From positions 9,858,001 through 9,922,000 of the forward strand of contig NC_067205.1 of assembly GCF_026262505.1 (NCBI RefSeq): a DNA stretch of 64,000 nt, in the 5' to 3' direction. The stretch's first letter is position 1. The number at the start of each line of letters is the position of its first letter. Shown here one piece after another: positions 60,561 through 64,000 of this stretch. The notes under the pieces are model-generated. The model was not told the origin of the DNA. It did not search any database and was given only the letters and a program-made list of their open reading frames with translations. Source of the DNA: Trichomonas vaginalis G3. Taxonomy: Eukaryota; Parabasalia; Trichomonadida; Trichomonadidae. The position numbers and the translations under genes were made by a program.

Positions 60561-60806
60561 TTAGAACCACTCGAGGTTCTCCTTACGGTTGTTGAGCTTG
60601 TCACCGTCAATGTGTCTGACCCTCGTCTTCTTGTCTGGATTTGGAACCCATTGAATTGCGACAAGCTTGCCCATGGAGATTGAACCGCGATTCCGAAGGT
60701 TAAGGTTCAAGTGTCCCAAGTTGTTGAGGACTGGGGTAAGAACCTTGCCTGTCTCCTTGTTGCGGATTTTGTATGGGTAGGGTTGGGAAATTTCGTAACG
60801 TGTCAT
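60561..60806 (-). CDS. mini HNH-type endonuclease-like protein
   Basis: About 81 residues from MTRYEISQPYPYKIRNKETG. The C terminus VRHIDGDKLNNRKENLEWF matches the second half of the HNH_3 homing-endonuclease motif (H-I-D-G-x-x-x-N-N-x-x-x-N-L). The upstream half (VLNNLGHLNLNLRNRGSISM) resembles the NUMOD/HNH strand region that touches DNA. The start overlaps the next minus-strand block by 4 bases. It may nick DNA or act as a DNA-binding remnant. It appears whole but is short. Confidence 0.6.
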   Translation of the reverse strand: MTRYEISQPYPYKIRNKETGKVLTPVLNNLGHLNLNLRNRGSISMGKLVAIQWVPNPDKKTRVRHIDGDKLNNRKENLEWF

Positions 60807-61253
60807 CGGCAACAAGGGTTGCCCAAACTTCCTCTTCTTCGTGTTTCTCTTCTTCCTCTTCTTCTTCGTGTTTCTTTCTTCTTTCTTCCTCGAAATTCCT
60901 TCTTCAATTTGTACTCACGAATTACGGTGTTGGAGGTTCTGTCCTTTCCGAGTACCTTCCAGATGGCGTCTATCTCTTCGAAGAAACGGTAGATGAGTCT
61001 GGCAAGGTCTCGGTTCTCTCTCGCGTAAATGCGCAAGGTTTCCGTCAAATCATTCAGGCATTTCTCATTGGAAGCTTGGTTCATGAGGACATCCTTTAAG
61101 TTTCATCTCTTCCATAAGACTACTTTGGAGAGTCTTAACGGTGTTTGTCAGATGAGCTTTCAAATTCAAAATTTGAATTTGAACTGGGCGCTTGTCTGGC
61201 AACATTGAAAGGACATCTGCCATTGTGTTCGGCTTCGGTGCTTGTTCGGACAT
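60803..61253 (-). other. helical accessory coding block with Arg-rich end
   Basis: Two open stretches: one starting MSEQAPKPNTMADVLSMLPD after the leader TCATTTTTTCG, and one continuing with LARLIYRFFEEIDAIWKVLG and a basic end (FRGRKKKETRRRRGRRETRR). Whether these are one altered gene or two adjacent genes is not decided. The Arg-rich end would bind nucleic acid. No family is recognised. Confidence 0.45.
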
Positions 61254-61285
61254 CGAAAAAATGAAGTGGTTTGAGAATGACGGTT

Positions 61286-61681
61286 TTACTTCAAAAAGCT
61301 TGTTATGACGGTTAAGTCATACAACAAGTTTAAAATAATATCTTGTTCTTCTTCTGAACGTTTGTTGTCTCTTCCGATAAAAGTTTCGAACATGAGAACC
61401 AAAAAACGTTTTTTGAGATTGCGGAAGAGTTCAGGCAAACGTTCATATTCTGGATATGTTGGGAGCAGTTCAAAACATCTGAGCTGACTTTCGGACAAAA
61501 TTGGGACAATGTCAGAAAATTCATCTTTGGTCGGACTGCTTGAAGGTAAGTCCCTTACATGTAAGTAGCTCTGGTAAAGTCTTCTCATTTCTGCTAACTT
61601 TTGGAGTATAGCTTCGTAGTTTAGAAGTTTTAATTTTAATTGTCTTATTCCACTCTTGACATCTAAACGGTAACTATCCAT
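61286..61681 (-). CDS. 131-residue helical unknown accessory protein
   Basis: MDSYRLDVKSGIRQLKLKLL, almost wholly helical, with LRCFELLPTYPEYERLPELF, KKRFLVLMFETFIGRDNKRS and a C-terminal helix ending ITSFLK. It is downstream of the 50-codon frame at 61717-61869. The function is unknown. Confidence 0.5.
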   Translation of the reverse strand: MDSYRLDVKSGIRQLKLKLLNYEAILQKLAEMRRLYQSYLHVRDLPSSSPTKDEFSDIVPILSESQLRCFELLPTYPEYERLPELFRNLKKRFLVLMFETFIGRDNKRSEEEQDIILNLLYDLTVITSFLK

Positions 61682-61716
61682 GAGGTCAAGAGTAGCTTTG
61701 GTAGCTTTAAGTGGAG

Positions 61717-61869
61717 CTATCTGTTCTTGACTTGTGCAATTTTGGTTGCAATTGTGGTTTGAGCTCCTTCAAGTTCGCCGTCTATGTCGTTCTCAACGTC
61801 TTCAACCATAGCTTGAAACTCTTCATCGGTCCATTGAGATTGGTGTGGGACGAATTTAACTTGCTTCAT
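61717..61869 (-). CDS. 50-residue acidic microprotein
   Basis: MKQVKFVPHQSQWTDEEFQA, then MVEDVENDIDGELEGAQTTI and ATKIAQVKNR. The leader TTTCATTTTTTGA, an Inr-like TCATTTT, lies directly before the ATG, like other accessory genes here. It ends 36 bases before the start of the helical gene at 61681. WTDEEFQAMVEDVE could be a short Myb/SANT-like or helical segment; this is too short to assign. Confidence 0.45.
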   Translation of the reverse strand: MKQVKFVPHQSQWTDEEFQAMVEDVENDIDGELEGAQTTIATKIAQVKNR

Positions 61870-61891
61870 TCAAAAAATGAAAAAAATGTTT

Positions 61892-62176
61892 TTACTCAAA
61901 GCGTGCCATGTATATGGCTATAAGAAACTTACCAGAAGGCTTCTTCTTCACATGAGTCTTTGGCAACTTGAGTGTTGGTGTTGGAGTTGGGTCTGGAATT
62001 TCAATTCTCTCTCGAGCGCAACAACAGATGTCAGAATAACATTCCCCACTGTCTTTCTTGCCACCATAAATTGTGTATTGACCGAACTTGCATTTGCAGG
62101 AAGACCGGTCAATACAAGGTTCACAGTTGACATATGTGTACACATACCTGTTGAGTACGAGTGTGAGTAAAAACAT
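61892..62176 (-). CDS. small Cys-rich, probably secreted or membrane-tethered protein
   Basis: 94 residues. Hydrophobic start MFLLTLVLNRYVYTYVN (signal-like), then a Cys-dense block: CEPCIDRSSCKCKFGQY, SGECYSDICCCARER. A Pro/Thr linker (PDPTPTPTLKLPK) and a basic tail follow. Ten Cys are packed in about 35 residues, which suggests a disulphide- or zinc-stabilised knot. The leader TCACTTTTTT lies just before the ATG, on the minus strand. No family is recognised. Confidence 0.55.
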   Translation of the reverse strand: MFLLTLVLNRYVYTYVNCEPCIDRSSCKCKFGQYTIYGGKKDSGECYSDICCCARERIEIPDPTPTPTLKLPKTHVKKKPSGKFLIAIYMARFE

Positions 62177-62567
62177 AAAAAAGTGAAGTTAAAATGAGAT
62201 GTTTACTGTAAAGGTACGATGTCGCCTCTGTGTTTATGAAGAACGCCCGACCCGAGAAGTGTAAGAGTCCTCTGAGAATTTGGGCAATTCGTACAGTTGG
62301 GTTCTCTCTGTTTGGAAGTAGTATCCAAGGACGCTTGGCAAAGAACTTCAAGAGGACTTCTTTCTTCATCTCTTTTATGTCGTCGAAAGGAGTGTTTTCT
62401 GGTATTTGCAGGACAATTCCAGTGTCAATTTCAATTTTAAGCGCACTTCTTCCAGACACCCAGCCTGCAATGGTCTTGTTTGACTTCAGATGGCTCAGGT
62501 AGTTCCTAACTAGCTCATTTATCTCTATAAGGTAGATTGCCTCATCTGCTGGGTCTATGTCGGTCAT
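62121..62567 (-). CDS. accessory protein beside the 22-bp array (Polinton IV)
   Basis: MTDIDPADEAIYLIEINELV, then LKSNKTIAGWVSGRSALKIE, PFDDIKEMKKEVLLKFFAKR and an alpha/beta pattern. The last part of the frame overlaps the start of the Cys-rich gene, so the true C terminus may be earlier. A remnant of the same gene occurs at 30233-30307. It is divergent from the gene at 62983 across the array. Confidence 0.5.
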   Translation of the reverse strand: MTDIDPADEAIYLIEINELVRNYLSHLKSNKTIAGWVSGRSALKIEIDTGIVLQIPENTPFDDIKEMKKEVLLKFFAKRPWILLPNRENPTVRIAQILRGLLHFSGRAFFINTEATSYLYSKHLILTSLFYVFTHTRTQQVCVHICQL

Positions 62568-62569
62568 TG

Positions 62570-62975
62570 TTTCAAGACGAGTCTTTTACTTTTTCAAGAC
62601 GAGTCTTTTACTTTTTCAAGACGAGTCTTTTACTTTTTTCAAGACGAGTCTTTACTTTTTCAAGACAAGTCTTTTACTTTTTCAAGACAAGTCTTTTACT
62701 TTTCAAGACAAGACCGTTATTTTTCAAGAAATTTTTTGGTGTAAAGTTTCTCAAATTTGAGAACAGTGGTCTGATTTCAGACGATTACCCGTACTTTTTC
62801 AAGACAAAGTCTTTTACTTTTTCAAGACAAGTCTTTACTTTTTCAAGACAAGTCTTTTACTTTTTCAAGACAAGTCTTTTACTTTTTCAAGACAAGTCTT
62901 TTACTTTTTCAAGACAAGTCTTTTACTTTTTCAAGACAAGTCTTTTACTTTTTCAAGACAAGTCTTTTATTGTTT
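62570..62975. repeat. 22-bp tandem array with inner palindromes (Polinton IV)
   Basis: About 17 units of AAGACAAGTCTTTTACTTTT plus TC; the first ones carry AAGACGAGTCTT. Each holds a small hairpin AAGAC/GTCTT. A different insert (TTGGTGTAAAGTTTCTCAAA) splits the array at about 62735-62800. It fills the divergent spacer between 62567 and 62983. Confidence 0.9.
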
Positions 62976-62982
62976 CAAGACA

Positions 62983-63619
62983 ATGTCCGACGTACCACCA
63001 ACCGAGCCCATATCCCAACCAGAGGAACCTAAAGCACCACCCTGCACCTCAGCAACCTCAGTTCCAACAAGTACCTCAGTTCCAACAAGTACCTCCGAAT
63101 TACTACCAATTTCCAAATTACTACCAAATACCTCCTCAAGGCTTCCCGAACTACCCTCCTCAGCCTATGCCTTACTGCCCTAACCCTTGGATGTTCATGT
63201 CAAACCCTCCACCCCAATTCAATTCCAATCTCAATCCAAGAGAGACCAAGAGTTCGAAGAAGGTTGAACCGTTTACGCAAAGAGTATGCCACAGCCCCTA
63301 TGGAAGACGACAGGCTTTCCAGTCTCTTCCCTAAGGTCGACCAATTCGACTCGTACCACAGATTCGGTTCGTGACCGTGACGACTACCTCAAGCAGTCTG
63401 AGAGACTCTTCATCCTACAACCATTTACAGTTGGAGCTCTCAAGAACATGCGCAATTACGAAGGTCAGACACCAGCTGGAGACCGTAAAACAGACGTACT
63501 CGCAAGAGCAGTCCAACTGGTCAAGACAAAGACCGAGATAGTCGACTTCATTCTTGCAGCTTGCCATACAAGTAAAAAAATAAACAATTACGAGTTAACT
63601 TTTATTCTTTCTTTTCTGA
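62983..63619 (+). pseudogene. Pro/Gln/Tyr-rich accessory protein, altered copy in Polinton IV
   Basis: Start MSDVPPTEPISQPEEPKAPP. A low-complexity region coding for Pro, Gln, Tyr, Phe (QFQQVPPNYYQFPNYYQIPP) and a helical C-terminal part (DRKTDVLARAVQLVKTKTEI) match the window start in Polinton I. The copy has a few breaks. Similar low-complexity virion proteins occur in large DNA viruses; the role is unknown. Confidence 0.5.
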
Positions 63620-63799
63620 GTTGTTTAGAGCTGGTTTCTCTGTAGGAACCTTTCGTACTCTTCCATGGTCATGTAATTGCGAATTTGGTACGCAATTCCA
63701 GGTTCGTTGTTTTTGAACCTTACGTATGTAACGCTTCCATCCTCTCAGGGAAGTAAGCTGCTAACATCTGACCAAGTTTTCTCGGTGACTCGGAGCTCA
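63600..63799 (-). pseudogene. small accessory protein, altered copy (cf. 348-548)
   Basis: Homologous to 348-548, with the same flanking GTCACTTTTTAAAC segment and position after the Pro/Gln-rich gene. It is followed by the beginning of the counterpart of 601-795 (63845-64000), which is cut by the window end. Confidence 0.5.
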
Positions 63800-64000
63800 T
63801 AAAATGTCACTTTTTAAACCTTAAGTTTTTAGTCTTATTTTACCCTTGTGTTTACCCTTTGTTTACCCTTTTTTGTCAAGGTAGTATTGGAGTGCAATTT
63901 CCCAAATTCTCTGTGTCGGAGTTCTTCAGCATTTTCCAAGGTGTTCCTGGAAACTCAAAGAAGTTGTCAAGAACATACTGCCATGCTGCTCTTCTGAGTT

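Larger units (their letters stand above)
51880..64000. mobile_element. Polinton/Maverick IV, left part (cut by window end)
   Basis: A-tract 51880-51905 and terminal hairpin 51912-51944, then the same gene order as Polinton III up to PolB, in the opposite orientation. Past PolB the accessory set differs: HNH-like gene, Cys-rich secreted-type gene, 22-bp array, and a Pro/Gln-rich gene that reappears at the window start in Polinton I. Several genes are broken and others look whole. The ATPase and capsid half lie beyond the window. Confidence 0.88.

Noticed and set aside
62570-62975. CRISPR array or gene made of 22-bp units
   Set aside because: Units are contiguous without spacers. The long Phe-rich frame across them comes from the repeat itself.
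1-64000. tRNA, rRNA, LTR pairs and spliceosomal introns
   Set aside because: No cloverleaf with conserved arm sequences, no rRNA-like stretch, no paired LTRs and no trichomonad intron signature were seen by eye.

Overview
The window looks like a piece of the Trichomonas vaginalis genome or a very close relative. It is AT-rich and intron-poor. The two host-type genes carry the trichomonad Inr box (TCACTTTT) 18-31 bases before their start codons. Most of the sequence is made of large Polinton/Maverick-type virus-like elements. They are recognisable from double-jelly-roll capsid protein, penton-like protein, A32-type packaging ATPase, protein-primed family B DNA polymerase and retroviral-type integrase genes. 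No search could be run, so family names rest on motifs read by eye.

Layout. (1) 1-12669: the right-hand part of Polinton I, cut by the window edge. It has accessory genes, ATPase, SF3 helicase, penton, capsid and a large coiled-coil block, then a terminal 357-residue acidic protein. (2) 12701-13345: a Polinton scrap whose terminus faces that of Polinton I across about 31 bases. (3) 13346-14976: AT-rich DNA, a dense cluster of hairpins, and a fragment resembling a Mutator-like (MULE) transposase. (4) 14977-19126: Polinton II, methyltransferase end only, running into a 100-N assembly gap. (5) 19424-44388: Polinton III, about 25 kb with both termini, in the opposite orientation. (6) 44389-51879: host-type DNA with a second MULE-like fragment carrying a SWIM finger, a 35-bp tandem repeat, a PH-domain AGC kinase gene and a convergent nucleoside-transporter-like gene with one in-frame stop. 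(7) 51880-64000: Polinton IV, left part, cut by the window edge, with a different accessory gene set.

Reading Polinton III from its methyltransferase end gives: terminal A-tract and GC hairpin; Dam-type adenine methyltransferase; a 43-residue membrane microprotein; two small virion-like proteins; a mosaic 282-residue protein divergent from a phage-tail-fibre-like protein; integrase divergent from a membrane-active-looking protein; PolB; a variable accessory zone (KilA-N proteins, repeats, 22-bp arrays); ATPase; SF3 helicase; penton; capsid; coiled-coil block; and the other terminus. The copies are very alike, so they spread recently, but most carry several breaks and are treated here as fossils.

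The most unusual points are these. A bacteriophage baseplate/fibre C-terminal domain with HxH repeats sits in a eukaryotic Polinton, and its middle and that of its partner gene are swapped between copies. Divergent gene pairs are separated by only 16-18 bp. Two unrelated 22-bp arrays occupy the same divergent intergenic position in two elements. A membrane microprotein is hidden behind the methyltransferase stop. A roughly 1-kb stretch consists almost entirely of perfect or near-perfect hairpins. Two GC hairpins show compensatory-looking changes.
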